Below are positions 37,521-50,010 of a stretch of DNA of 64,000 nt, in pieces (positions within the stretch are counted from its first letter, which is position 1; each line of letters starts with the position of its first letter). The position numbers and the translations under genes were made by a program. The stretch comes from Calliopsis andreniformis (lineage: Eukaryota > Arthropoda > Insecta > Hymenoptera > Andrenidae): the NCBI RefSeq assembly GCF_051401765.1, contig NC_135071.1:13866961-13930960 (forward strand), given 5' to 3'. A model generated the notes under the pieces. The model saw only the letters and a list, made by a program, of their open reading frames with translations, did no database searches and was not told the origin of the DNA.

Positions 37521-40500
37521 TTTCCCCTTATACCGCGCCGCTGAAAGAAAAAAAAGGGAAAAGGATTACCGCTTTCCCGAGAACTTCGTTACTACCGAGG
37601 GGAAAAAATGTTATGGTTGTAAGGGAAGAAGGAAAACTTCAATTTATGAACATTCGCTGTGATTTTCTGTGCATACGTGTCAGTACGCCTTGTAGCTGAG
37701 GCAATTTCATCGTACACCGAGTGAAACGATACAACTTTTATGAAAAATTTCCTATAATCAGGTTCAGAGAGATGGCTTTCGGACATTTTGGGAAAAACTG
37801 CTTTCTACGTCAAAACGCGATTCAATTTAGATCAGAATGTAACGAGATATCATGTAATGAAATAACTTGTGAGATCATACTGTTTAATTTTTTAGGGAAC
37901 AGTGGGATAAAAAGTGTCCGCTTTTCATCCCACGTTGAAATATTAAAATGAACTCGAAGCACAGCGGTTCACGAGTCTACATTATTATTTCTGTGCAACT
38001 AGAGTCCTTTTGTCTGCAAATCCTGTCCCTCGAAGAGCTAATCTGAAGTACAACTCCACGGAAAAAATTGAACAGAATTACGAACAGGGTTTAAGTCAGC
38101 ATTAGGTATAAATTAGACGTGGGTTGGAATCCTGCTCTTTAAATCAAGATCATTCAGATTTGAGAACTGAATAGCTCTCTTGATTCTCAGGGTCCAGTAG
38201 ATACCAAGTTTCTTAGCTACTAATAATGTGTCCATTACTATACTTAAAGACTCGCATTGTGGAATACTATAATTTCATTTCCTTTAAATTGCCCGAGGTG
38301 TCCTGGAAACATGATTTCTGTATTCTAATAAAGACATATGGTAAGGTCCAGAAGAAGTAAATTTTATCTTAAGAACTGAAGACTCTAGATCTAACCTCAG
38401 ACAATACTCAGGTTTGCTCACACCAAGGCAACTGAGAAGGTATTATTTGTTTTCGCGACATGCTTTACTATACCACAGAAATGCTGGTTGATACATGGCT
38501 TCGATCAGCAGCAGACCTGCATTTGTATTCCAGTATCACGTAGAAGGAACTCGTAGATATGTTGATTGGACACTGAACGTGTCCAATAGAGAAAAGAACG
38601 ATGCTGGTCGTTCAGGATCAACAACAGAAATCCGATTAGGATCGTTTGATCATTACCCTGATTTTCCTTGCACAACTGTAATTATATTCCTCTCGAGGAG
38701 CTAAGTGTCAAGTCTAAATCAGCCTTATCGAAGTTTTATATTTAACACTGAAACGCAGCTTACATAGCTGTGTACACGTAGCAGTGTACGTGCACGAAGA
38801 CACAAGGATCTCTGGACTCCATCAATCTGGGATATAAGTAATGAAGTATTTGATGAACTAGGTAAATGAACCTGCAAACTCTAAATGAACGCATCGCTAT
38901 GTTGTGGAGACCAAGAACTTTAATCAACTTCAACTGGAAACCATGAGCCTACCTAATCCAAGAGCTTTTCTTCTTTTGATGGGGATCAAGGAGTATTACT
39001 ACTGAAGCGAAGTGCCTTCTCTCTGTTCTTTCTTTGCTGTGTGATTAAAGTTCCGTGACTCTGATATTTCCTGATATATCCACCTCTTTATAGAATTGAT
39101 TTCTAATTAGAATGAATGATAATAAAGTCGAGGAACCTGAAGTACAACTCAACGTGAAAGGTACCCATTGCTTTACAAGGGAATAAGACTTATCGTTCAT
39201 TCTGATTATTATTAAAGCTTCCAGGTGGTAGATAATGCCAGGACTTCACAAAATCTCGGGAAGATTGGAAGCTAGATCTGGTATGCCTCAGTAACTTTTA
39301 ATTAGACATATTTGACGTGTTTCCAATCAGAGCGCAGAAGGAAAGAGAAAAGCATCTTAAAGGGGGTAGAATTGGCTAACATGCCATTGAAGCGGAACTA
39401 TTCTACAGCTCTGGTACCCGTTTAAAAGGCTTCCTCTTTAGCTGACAGTAGAACCACTCTCAAAGTGGGCTACGTCTTCTAGCAGAAGGTTCGTGGAGGT
39501 TCAATTTGAGAGTTGTGTTTTAGCATCAATGTAGACTACTCTTGCCTCAAAACAAGAAAAATTTCGTGTACTCCAAGTACACATTATGCTAGGTTGCACC
39601 ACGCAAATACACAAAACGTTAAATAAACTAGCAACCCCTGAAACAACATCGACTTCTCTCAGTTACATATGTAGTGAACAAAAACTACAGTATTTCAAAC
39701 CCCAAGGGACTTTTACCAGAATAGGTAAAACCAAAACAGCGATTTTTTTGCGGTCTTGTTGGAAGAATATTTAAAACTAGAAATGGACTAACCAATGGTT
39801 ATTAAATATTGAACTTGCTACTATTTTTGTAAACCACTCTAAACTAGGAATCTCAAATGAAGGAAAAAGACACGCTAATGAGAGCCTCTTTACACATATC
39901 AAAACTGTCGAAAGATTCCTAGAGAGTCTATTATAGTTATATTAAAATGAAAAGAAAAAATTTCTAATCCAAGATTTGTAAGCCCTTAATTAACACGCTG
40001 TCACATTACCGAAGCTTCCAGGTCTGCAGTTAATTCACCACAAGCCAATTAGCGTTTGATTATGAAGTCAGTCAGAATTGAGACTGAATCACCTATTCAG
40101 ATTTCACGCAGCATCCAAGCTGATTTATTATTAGAAATGCCAGAAAGACGCTCGTAAGGTTAACGTAGCCCAAAGCTTCCTCAATGTTCCTCAGGTTCAC
40201 GTTACCAAAAGGGGTAGCTGCAACCAACGTGTCCTCCTATCTGGATCAAAGCAATTCGCTATACAGAAAACTTAGTTTGCCGCTTCGACGCCATCTACAT
40301 CCCAAACGCCTTTTCGGTAAGGGGCATTAGGAAAGAGCATAAACCGCTAGTAAAACGATCGTAACTCATGTTTGCCTGGCTCGCGTTAACATTCGCGTAA
40401 TCAAGCGAATTCCAGTGTAATTGTTCCTGGCAAGAGGATTCACGAGGTGGAGCGTAACCCCTTCGTGCATCGGCGTCGTATTGGGAAGCTCTACCGCCTT

Positions 40501-42540
40501 TCGCAAGGCAATTACTATGATGCACTGTGCTATATAAGAAAGACACGCTTTCCCTCTCCACGACTTGGAACGCAAACACGGTACTTGCTTCAGCCACGCT
40601 TCTTGGCTCAAGGAAACTTTACTCTGTCCTTTTACTGCGAATTCATGTATAGCACTGCTACGTGGAACCTGAGGCAGGTGGGCTCTCTGGTTGGTCGCGG
40701 AGCGAGTGAAGTTGGGATAACTGGGTGATACAGAGGCACCGAATTTTGTGCTGACCGATCTAAATATATCAGCATGTGCAGAGGAGTTATGTCACTCAAC
40801 CCAATGAGATCAAACGGACAAGCATCTGAAACGAGGAAAAAGTTTCGACTTCAGAGACGTTTAACTGCTCCGAGCAGCTAAATCGATTATAATTTAGAGA
40901 CACCGAATCTCGTGCTTTGCGATACGAATGCCGATCGCTAATGAACGAGGCCTGAATTATGCTTCCTGTCATCTCGCAGCTCATAAATTCGAGCCACCTT
41001 TTGCTATTAGCACTCCAGCATTTGAAGATTAACAGATTAAAGGATTACTCGTGAAATCTAGGCAAATTTAGCGTGCTCCCATTCATGGCAAGGATAATTC
41101 TCTGAAAGAGCTTGTGTATTTCGAATCCTCCTCGCGAAGGACAAAAGATCGGGAGGGTAGTAATGAACTCTCATAGCGGGTATGAAAGAGTTAGCCAGCT
41201 GCTCATTGCTAAATAACTCCGAATTGCCATACATTATTCGCGGGCGTAATAGATTAAAGAGAGCCGCGACATATTCGATCTGCCCTGTGTCTGTGACCTG
41301 TACGCTCTAGCCCGACAGAGGCACATAGAATATACGGAAGAGCGTGTTTCGCTTGGTCACATCTAAACAATGAACGACTGTTATAAGCTATGCTCGCTGT
41401 TGCGTTTGACCCTTGCACAGGAACCCAGCGAGGACAAATTGTGTTATTTCCGAATCTCTTGCAACATCAGCGATCCTCCATGCTACCGAGTCATCTATTC
41501 ATCGTAATGTGTGATATCAGCGCAGCTAACGCTTTTGCAAATATGAATATAGGTTTGGAGGACCTAGGCTTTGCCAGGTGTCTTAGAAGGACTCGTTTAC
41601 CAACCAACACTCGCTGGTGGGACTTTTTATTAATTTAGTCTTACACCTAGGATTCTGTGGACCTTAAGCATTCAAGGTTCAATAAAAGAACTGGCAGTGA
41701 TTTCGCTTGACAATTACTTTTAACAACTACCTGCTAAATTGTTCCGATTTATTGCTCCAAATGGCATCGTACACAAATTAGAATTTATCAACTTGCATGG
41801 CCTGACTGTGTCTCGCGCAAATTTCGTTTGATTAAATGTCATTGATTGCTCCTCTATTTGAACGTATTTTGGTAAAATGCAGAGGCACGCGTTTACTCGC
41901 CAGCAATTACGCCCGTGCGGCTTATATCGCGTGCAGATAATTACCATAGCCATTGACCAAATCTGTTAACAGTCTTAAATTCAACGGAGCGCACCGCATC
42001 ACGGGAAAAAGTGAAATCGAGCTTTGATGAAGTAATCGAGGATCGTTGAACCAAGCACGGCAATTACGCGTGAGAATTACAGAAGCAAACGAATGGAAAT
42101 AAAACTCAGATCCTCTCAACGATCGATGAACATCGGGAGATTATTACGGAAATAGTCACTCTAACGAAATAAAATAACATCGCCGTATTTTATCTCTCCG
42201 GGGCTCATTGAAGCTTCATTGAAGGAAAAGTTGTTCACGAAAGGTAAATGATTCAATACCCGGACACTTAATCACATGATCCAGTAAATGGACAACAAAT
42301 TAACAGATATACTAGAATTTAAGCTTAAAATAAACTAAAGTTAGAGACAGTATCCAGATACCGAGGCAAGGTCGGCTATTGCATCATTTACCTTATTTAA
42401 GGACACCACCAGCTTAACTCCTTTAGCTCCTTCAATGCAAACATTCACCACACAATACTTCAGCAGTCACGTCAATACTCCCATAATCTGAAGCAGCTGC
42501 TAAAAGGGCTCCATAAGCCGATTTCTTCTAAAGACATCGT
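37521..42540. other. Long non-coding stretch, no gene recognised
   Basis: Largely CpG-poor DNA, especially 38050-39500 where CTAG-type words are frequent, with CpG-moderate patches near 40290-40700. A TATATAAG at 40531-40538 has no identifiable gene downstream. Overlapping frames at 40295-40728 on both strands are unrecognised. Confidence 0.4.
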
Positions 42541-42960
42541 ATTTATTAAACACAGAGGTCCAGGTCACCGAGGAGCTTCGAACAATATTTCTCGGAGGGG
42601 AGCAGCGGAAGAAGCAGATGTGCTCGGCGTGTTCGCAGGGACAATTCGGGGCGAGAGGGCGAAAAAGAAGTGGGTGGAAAAAAGGGAGAGCGGAGGAAGG
42701 AAAATCCCAGGAAAATCAAGCACGAAGAGGGAGCACGGTCGGAAGAACAGCCGCGAGCGTCGGGAATACGTCGTCCGTTCGTCGTCGGCGATATGCATCG
42801 CACGGCTCTGATGTCCTCCCCTTTTTCCCTCAGGCGGTGCCCGCAGGTAATCGTTATCGATTTCGCAAATAATACCGGGCATGCACGAACTGACGTACCT
42901 ATTCGCATAACGAGACTAAACGCGCGCGATCACCTATCTCCCCCTAGGCACTCGACCGTC
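42541..42960. other. CpG-rich block with a purine-rich strand
   Basis: Purines make up about 90% of the plus strand from 42651 to 42700 and remain dominant to about 42750, mainly AAG, GGA and GAG words. This skew keeps several frames open on both strands (42546-42908 minus, 42618-42981 plus) without any peptide resembling a known protein. Such a tract can bind GAGA-type factors or form triplex DNA. Confidence 0.45.
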
Positions 42961-43852
42961 CCCTTGTTTCTGGCCCCCTGAGCAGCCCGTATCCCACCTA
43001 CATACGTGACTTGGTTGTAACCGAAGCTGAGGGGATGTTACGACAATTGCGACCGCAATGGGATCTGTCGATCAATGTCGATCCGAACTTTGCATCGAAC
43101 GCTCTTCCCCAGATAGAGCTGGAAAGACTTTGTCACGAGAACCAGAGCTGATAATCTAGTCCTAATCCAGACTCAGCCTCGAGGGGTGACCTAGATCGAA
43201 CTTTCAGCCTTAAAAAATGGTGAAACATCGACTACTGGAGACGAGATAGTAGGAATCCTCGGCTAAGCTGTGGGAGTCAGAACGTAGGGTTTAGTCAGTT
43301 GGACACTTCGAGCGAGGTGTATTGCATACCTAATGTCACAAAATTGCGATAGGGGTGTATAAAGCCTCGGTTTTCGAGGGGTCTTAATTTAAAGTTCTAC
43401 GATATAGCAGTTCCGATCCTGCAGTGGATCCTCTGACCCAGTCAAGTGCGCTCGACGAATCTCCGACTTTAATCTCCTCTAACCTGAAACGAGAATTATA
43501 GCTTCCGTATGAATTTAACAACACCATTGAGTGCAGTAATCCTAAGCGAAGTTTCAGTAAAGTACAAATGGCCATAAAGCAACCATCAAAATCGACATGT
43601 CTGAGCAAGTACCGCAATATCGAGTCCGTGGGATGGCCTACAAAACTCGAGCGCTATGAAAGTTGCTATGCGAATGGATGTCATAAAAATCTTTGGCCGA
43701 TTCGTCCGAGAGGAATCTATCTCATGGACGGGCAAGGAAGAGAGTACTGACCGTTGGTTGTGGCATGGACGACCCTTTTAGTTCCCGAGGAGGGGCTCCA
43801 ACGAGTTGGCTCTGAGTTATCACGGACTCCTCCGGCGTTTTTTCCTCCGCTC
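42961..43852. other. Non-coding spacer
   Basis: Mixed DNA without recognised gene or repeat. Confidence 0.4.
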
Positions 43853-44011
43853 CACTCACAAGGGACCGCCCGTGCGCGAGCCTCGCAATTTCCCCGAGTA
43901 TCGCCGTAATGCAGTCATTTAGAGTGAAGCACGACGCGATAATACGGCACGATAACCGCCATCTTCGCTGCGGTCGCCTCGTCGGGACCAAACGCAATTT
44001 TCTCGCACGGC
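43853..44011 (+). repeat. Diverged repeat element, copy A
   Basis: This segment aligns in order with 44970-45108. Shared landmarks are GACC near the start, TGCGCG, then AATGNAGTC, TTTARRGTGAA and CACRACG at 43909-43933, and finally CAATTTTC with GCCT at the end. In the best 32 bp about 23 positions agree and most differences are transitions. Copy A also contains CCGCCATCTT at 43956-43965, a Pho/YY1-type site. The segment lies in a CpG-rich block (43800-44200). Confidence 0.55.
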
Positions 44012-44969
44012 CTCTGCGTCCGAGTGCTCTCGCTCACTTTTAGATTCTTATCCGCGGGAAAGTTTGGTTCGCCGTGTCCGTTCCCGCCATATCTTCCTAT
44101 TGTTGCCTCGCGCCTTGCCACCGCCCTTTCCCACCTTGTTGCTGTTTATTCGGAGCGCGTCGTAAAAGTTAATGCAACTTGGCGAATTATTCCTCGAACG
44201 GGCCCAGCTTAACGCGCCTACGATAATGATAAGGAGTTGGCTAGAAGATGCGCTTTCTGGGCTGACACCTGGGGTAGGGCGCCCTGAACAGGCAGGGTGG
44301 GTCGGACACCTTAAGTAGGACTCTTGTTTTTGTCGACTAACTGATGTTTCCGAGGACAATTTGCCAGTAGAGCAAATTAGACACGGCGCTAGGGGAGAAT
44401 CTTTATGTCCTCTTGCTGCTCTAGATGCGTGATCTCTGAACCTAGTTATAAGCAGGAAAATTGTTTCCTTTTGTGGTGGCTTTATAAGTGTCCTTAGTGG
44501 AGAATAAAAGTGATGGACATCTTCTGTGAGTGGAGCTAGGTATTTTAGTTTTTAGTTATAGCACTTCTTGGCGAGCTGATTGACCATCGCATCTCTGGAA
44601 CAGTGATTTAGTATCTAGAAAAGAGGCAAGAGGCTACATTTCTCGTTTACAAGGTTCCATCATTAGCATTTGTAGACAGATACTAACTCTGATGCACAGG
44701 CAAGCCGTGTTATTAAGTTCCTTCACAGAATGTTAGCAGTTTACAGCCTCTGGATCCAGCGGCTGATATGTGGATACTTCAGGGCTGCTGCTTTTGAATA
44801 CGCTAATCCCTCATCCGTCTAGAGAATTTTTAAGTAGCGCGCGCTAGCGTTGGGTTAGCACTGTATGCAGTCATTTATAAGGCATTAACATAGACATTTA
44901 ATAACGCCGAGCGGCAATGCTTCACCCAGCAAATGAATGCACCGTCAGGTACACGGCATTTTTTCGCTT
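44012..44969. other. Spacer between related repeats
   Basis: Contains the 13-bp word ATGCAGTCATTTA at 44865-44877, identical to part of copy A at 43909-43921, and a perfect 12-bp palindrome TAGCGCGCGCTA at 44835-44846. Otherwise no gene was seen. Confidence 0.45.
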
Positions 44970-45108
44970 TAGCTGACCCCATAACTGCGCGTAAATCTTT
45001 CGGCGCGAACGTACAATGGAGTCGTTTAAGGTGAAACACAACGATAGTATAATATTATATATAAGACGGCGCCCGTTTCCTTCGGCTAAATACAATTTTC
45101 CAGTGCAG
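44970..45108 (+). repeat. Diverged repeat element, copy B
   Basis: Direct-orientation relative of 43853-44011, about 1.1 kb downstream. The best block is 45015-45044, followed by an AT-rich middle (ATATTATATATAAG, 45052-45065) where copy A is GC-rich, and the conserved CAATTTTC about 40 bases later. It is either a local duplication or two members of a dispersed family. Confidence 0.55.
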
Positions 45109-48100
45109 CCTGGAAGGGAGACTTAAACTTCAGGACCATCTGTTTCTTCAGTTCTGTGAGACCACTATTGCAGTTGCTGTGGCTGGGTTGAAGTTCAACG
45201 AAGCAACGTTTATCAATTACGCGATTCTAGATAATAATCTATACAATGAATGATGATATTCCTCAGATTCTGCACCCTGATCGATAGCGTCAGACTGAAA
45301 CGCATTTGCTCCCAACGAGACATAAACGCCAGGAGGCTAGACACCGCGAAGTAATCTATGGTACTGTGGTTACTAGAAGTTTGGATATCATAGGTGATCC
45401 CAAGGAACACCGATCAACTATGCCTAACAGTTTCCTAGTTAACCAGTTAACCTTTTAATAGGAATCTGAACCCTAATGGCGGTCTAAACTCTGAGCGATT
45501 AGGTATGGCTGAAAATAGTGTAAATCTTAAATAAAATCAATCATACACACTACTACTGTCACCTAAATAACGACTGAAATTGTATTATTCGACTAGAATT
45601 TTTTAATCATTTTATCGTCTTCCATTCCTCAGTCGAGATTAATTAACAGTCGTACTTAAGCCAACATCGTTTCTTGGCAGCACGACTAATGGTTAGGTGT
45701 AAGAGAAATAAACGACCGTCGACGTTGGAGAATGTCGAATAAAACTGGTTTATTCGTTATTCAGAAAATCGATTACACCGAATTTATCCGTTATTCGGAA
45801 CAGCTTTTATCCAACACTCTGGGAGGTCCAAGTGAGCATAACCTACTGGCTCAAAAGATGCTAATTCGGATCTAACCTAGACCTACTAGTATTCTAAGGG
45901 ACAATGCACACGATCGTATGCTCTTCTATGTTTTACCAATTATAAACAACGAAGACAAAGATACGATCGCGACCAGATCGTGCGTCGAAATATCCTTCAT
46001 CGGGCCTAAGTCCTAGAATCAAAGTCTCTTGCGTGCCTGATCAGGCAACGAACCAGTTCAATGCTTCCCACAGTCAGCAATCTGTGACACTGCGATGGTG
46101 CCTCAAAAACTCGATGCTCAACAAGCCATTTTCATTCGTCAGAACGGCAATGGAAACGCATTACAGGCCGGATGCAAAGTGCAGCCACCGCGGGCAATAA
46201 TCCAGATTTGATTCACGCGCGTAACAACGCGCGACTCGCGTTGTCGCTCGTCCATTATCGCTGCATTTCACGTGAGCCGCGGGAATTGCAACTTGTTCGC
46301 TACCAAAGGGACCGGGGCCGGTTTATTGGACCAGTGGATTGGAACACGCAGCCCGCCATTCCTCAAGATCGAGTTGAGCCGCGAAATTACATCGCTGAAT
46401 GGCCGATAGCCACGCCAGAATTGGGAATGCTTTTGGTTTTCGCCTTGCAATTGAATTCGAAACCTTCGGACAACAGACGAGTAATCCTCGATGCTGCATC
46501 CTCGTGTAACCACAAACTTCGATCGGCCGACAAACGGAGTGTATCCTCTTGTTGTTGATTACTGACAGTCAACCCTGTTAGCGGGAGTTTGCTGGTCGTG
46601 TGGGGGCATTGTGGACACGGTTTGATGGGTGCAGGGGGACATCCATGGATTCTTCGGTTCTCAAGTTTCAGGTATGATGAACTCAGGGTGATGAATTGTG
46701 ATTCTAGAAGGGGATTGAGGATTCACCTAAGTTCATGTGAATCCATGGATCAGAGGTGTCCTACTATAGAGACATGTCCAAGAGGCAATAAAAGGAGAGG
46801 CTTTAATCCTAGGACCAAACAGATCTGGGTTAGATTTAGATTAGTATCCTTTGACCTCAGAGAATAATATTCACCCAAATTCAGCGGAATATTGTTATAA
46901 TATTCCCAAAGCTTCAATCTTTGGTATAGAAGCATTGCCAATACCTAGACCATTTAAGTTTCCATCTTCTATCCTAAACATAACCTCGCACCCACCGTTC
47001 CTAGCAAAGAACACATTCTCAACTCAAACATCTAGCTCTTCTCTTACCAAACACCTAAGCCACAGCATATAACAATCAAAATTCTTTCCCTCTGAATAAT
47101 TTGAAACTCAGGGCAAGAAAGTATTCTACACTTCCCTTGTTATCAATAAGACTTGACGTTAACCAAAAAGGAGTAATCGAGGTCTTCACGAAAGTTGGGC
47201 TTCCAAGTACGCGCTTAGACTTCGATCTAATTCCCTTCTGACGTGGGTTCATAGTTATAATATTATTTTGGTGGCGAACTGTTATGGTTGAATAAAAGTA
47301 GGTACAAACTCGATCAGTTTCCCAATCCGTGGTGAGGCAGAACTTCGGATATCCAATTACCAAAGTTATTCACGAAAAATACCGCAACAGTTTTGGGCCA
47401 CGTTTCGCGTGGATGGTTCCTCCTTTGTCTTCTTCGACAAGTTGATACGCTGGAAGTAGCGGGTACTTAGATTGATACGATCTTCCGAGAAAAATGAATC
47501 GACTTTGAGATTAGAAACGTGATGGGCAGGATAACCAACTGATCGAGGTTAAGTTTTGAAGTTATGAGGTAAGTACTGTCTTGATACAAGCTTGACGATA
47601 CGTTCACGTATCCGTGGAACTATTTTGGTATTTGGATCTCGCTTTCGAGAAGTTCAAGAGAAACTCAAACTCTTCAATGAATCCCACTTTCACCAAGCTT
47701 CTGATTGATTCCAAGCCGTGAGCTTCTATCGCGATACCGCTGTACAGAGTAATGACGAGAGCTCCGAAACCTCTGCTTGAATATCCATATACGTCTACGT
47801 TAAAGTAAATGTGTTAATTCGGTGAACGAATACACTTGTAAGCCAATGCAGGTGTCATATACGCATACTAATTTAATAAGCAAATACACACTAGTGTCTC
47901 GATGCAAACTCTGGATTTCGAAGCAGATAAAAACTCAGCGTGGAAATTTCATTTGTAAGAAAATAATATGAGGATGACACAAAACGTCGAAGCAATATTC
48001 TAATTTTAAGAACACGCGAGTATCGCAGTCAGCTCGCATTTTTGCAGTTTATTGAGAATTGGAAAATTGATAAGCTCGGAAATTTGAAACGAAAATTCGA

Positions 48101-48809
48101 ACACCTGGCGACACAGATGGAACTATGCAAATATTCACGCGTAAGTTTCGGTTCCAAATATAACAACAATTTTGCCACGGAGTTTCACTCCGAATCACTC
48201 AGCATCGTCTTTCTCCGTATTATTCGCGAAAGTTCATTTCAGAGGTGTAGCTCGTGGGTTTACATCAAGCTGCGAACAGTTCGAAGAAAGTTCCATCGCA
48301 ATCTTATCACGTAACTTCTCGAAAAAAGAAGCAGAGGTAATGCCTCAATTTAATTACACGAACGTACACCGAAGTAGCTACTGGATTATGGATCCGTCCG
48401 TGACGGTTTTAAGAATGCATCCGCAGCCACGTCAGCGCCCGAAACTCCCGGTGTCTCTGAATTATGTGTCGCAAGAGTATTTCGCGGGATGATATTAAAG
48501 CTATTTGGAGATGTGAAACTGGAAGCATAGTCGGCAATGCTATTCCACTGTAATCTATTCAACGGCGGGGAACTAACTTCTGCTGGACCCGAAACGTTTA
48601 TAAAGGGGCTATTCAATTTATACTGCAAGTGTGTAATTCCTTTCGCGGAATTAAACAGATTGAGTGCAATTATTCTTGTGGAGAGTTGCGGATTAATTTC
48701 TATTTTAAAAAACGTGGTAGGAAGTTAGCAGATATTATTGTAAATGAGATATGACCTAGCCAGAGTTTATATGCAAGGGTATTCTGTGTACTGGGCGATA
48801 TTACACGTT
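45109..48809. other. Long non-coding stretch, no gene recognised
   Basis: A short direct repeat (TTTATTCGTTATTC / TTTATCCGTTATTC) is at 45749-45762 and 45783-45796. A CpG-rich block at 46140-46560 leaves a 128-codon frame open (46172-46558), unrecognised and opposed by frames on the other strand. No RNA gene was seen. Confidence 0.4.
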
Positions 48810-49062
48810 AAAATCAAGAATGATAAAAACGTGTTTAACACTTCGTTTCAGAGTTATTAATTATTGAGGAAACTCCTGGCAAAGAATACGTCTGACTTGG
48901 GACTTACTCTACTACCGACGCGCAGTAGTTAGATCAGGCAGGTCAGACACAGTGAAACCAGTAGAATAAGTCTCAAGTCAGACACATTTTGCACTGGGAG
49001 TTTTCTAAATAATTAGTAACTCTGGAACAAAGCCATAACGCAATTTTATTATTGTTCATTTT
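48810..49062. mobile_element. Short foldback/MITE-like inverted-repeat element
   Basis: Arms of about 100 bp (48810-48912 and 48961-49062) are inverted copies around a 48-bp spacer. The inner 64 bp, from CAGAGTTA inward to CTCTAC, are about 80% identical. The outer part, including AATRATAAAA and CTTYGTTYCAGAG, is more diverged. I could not find a clear target duplication, so the true ends may lie slightly further out or at the CAGAGTTA words (48849 and 49024). No coding capacity. A transcript would form a long hairpin. Confidence 0.75.
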
Positions 49063-49138
49063 CGATCTATTTTGATATGTAGAATCATTTCTTCAAATTT
49101 CTGACACCTGTTGTGGAACATCCTATATGTATACACTC

Positions 49139-49211
49139 TAACCTGTATGGATATAAGCCCTAACCTACATAAACCCTAACTAATATACGTATAAGCTTCA
49201 ACCTATATTGG
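49139..49211 (+). repeat. Degenerate CTAACCT-type tandem repeat
   Basis: Four consecutive segments begin TAACCTGTAT, TAACCTACAT, TAACTAATAT and ACCTATAT at 49139, 49161, 49177 and 49201. Two of them end in ATATAAGCC or GTATAAGCTT. Spacing varies from 16 to 24 bp. It contains the insect-type CCTAACC word but is not a telomeric array. Confidence 0.55.
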
Positions 49212-49699
49212 TCCGGTACATAGTAATAGTACCACAAATAATGTATATTAACATGATGTATCTCCTACATGCATCAAGATATAATACTGTGCAAATTGTT
49301 TGTACATTCAAATTTCGAGGAGTCCATTTTGTAAAGCTTCGAAGGATTAATTCATTTCCCCTCAAACTGCGTATGATTAATCCTGTCAGTTTCTTACACT
49401 CTTTAATTTATTCTGCCAGGCCCACATAACCTCAAACTACAAAGATGGCGACAAAGATCCTCAAAAATTCCATTATACTCGAATTGTCACTGTAATTTGT
49501 AAACACAAATAAATAGAATCCTAATGGTACACTCCAGAGTTTCAACAGAATCAGAAATTAGAATTTTCTACATCACGTGACTACTTATAATGTTGCACCC
49601 GTTGACAATATCTCCTCGACGGTTGACCGAATAATCCCAAGAAGCGATAAATTCGACGGATGAAAATACGAGTCGGTTATCAGCGAATGACACAACTTG

Positions 49700-50010
49700 G
49701 ACTTCCTGCATTTAACACTGCGCATCGATAATCCCGAAAGCTATAAAACGGACGCACCGAGCTTGCCCTCGCTTCTCGCTCGTATCTCCCCAGTCATTGA
49801 CGATAATACCAGCTCACCGTAGGAAAGAGTGACGATGCTCGCCACGCTCGAAAATCCAGCCACGTTCTCCTATCACCTTTCGAATATATTCGAACGGTCA
49901 CGCTGGTATTCGAGAGGAGGGGAAGCACGCGCGCTCGCGCGGGAAGGAGTACAATCGAGGCGAAAGTTGATACCGAAAAGACTCGCGAGTCCAATGCAAA
50001 GCGAAAAATA
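49700..50010 (+). promoter_or_regulatory. Possible TATA-type promoter with a 16-bp palindrome
   Basis: CTATAAAAC at 49741-49749 fits a TATA box, and CCAGTCATT about 50 bases on resembles an initiator, though the spacing is longer than usual. An ATG at about 49829 opens a 60-codon frame that is unrecognised. A perfect palindrome TTCGAATATATTCGAA is at 49879-49894 and a GCGCGC-rich run follows at 49929-49940. The combination is suggestive only. Confidence 0.25.

Noticed and set aside
40531..40538. TATATAAG as a TATA box (similarly 63551-63558 and 5006-5016)
   Set aside because: No initiator at the right spacing and no identifiable gene downstream.
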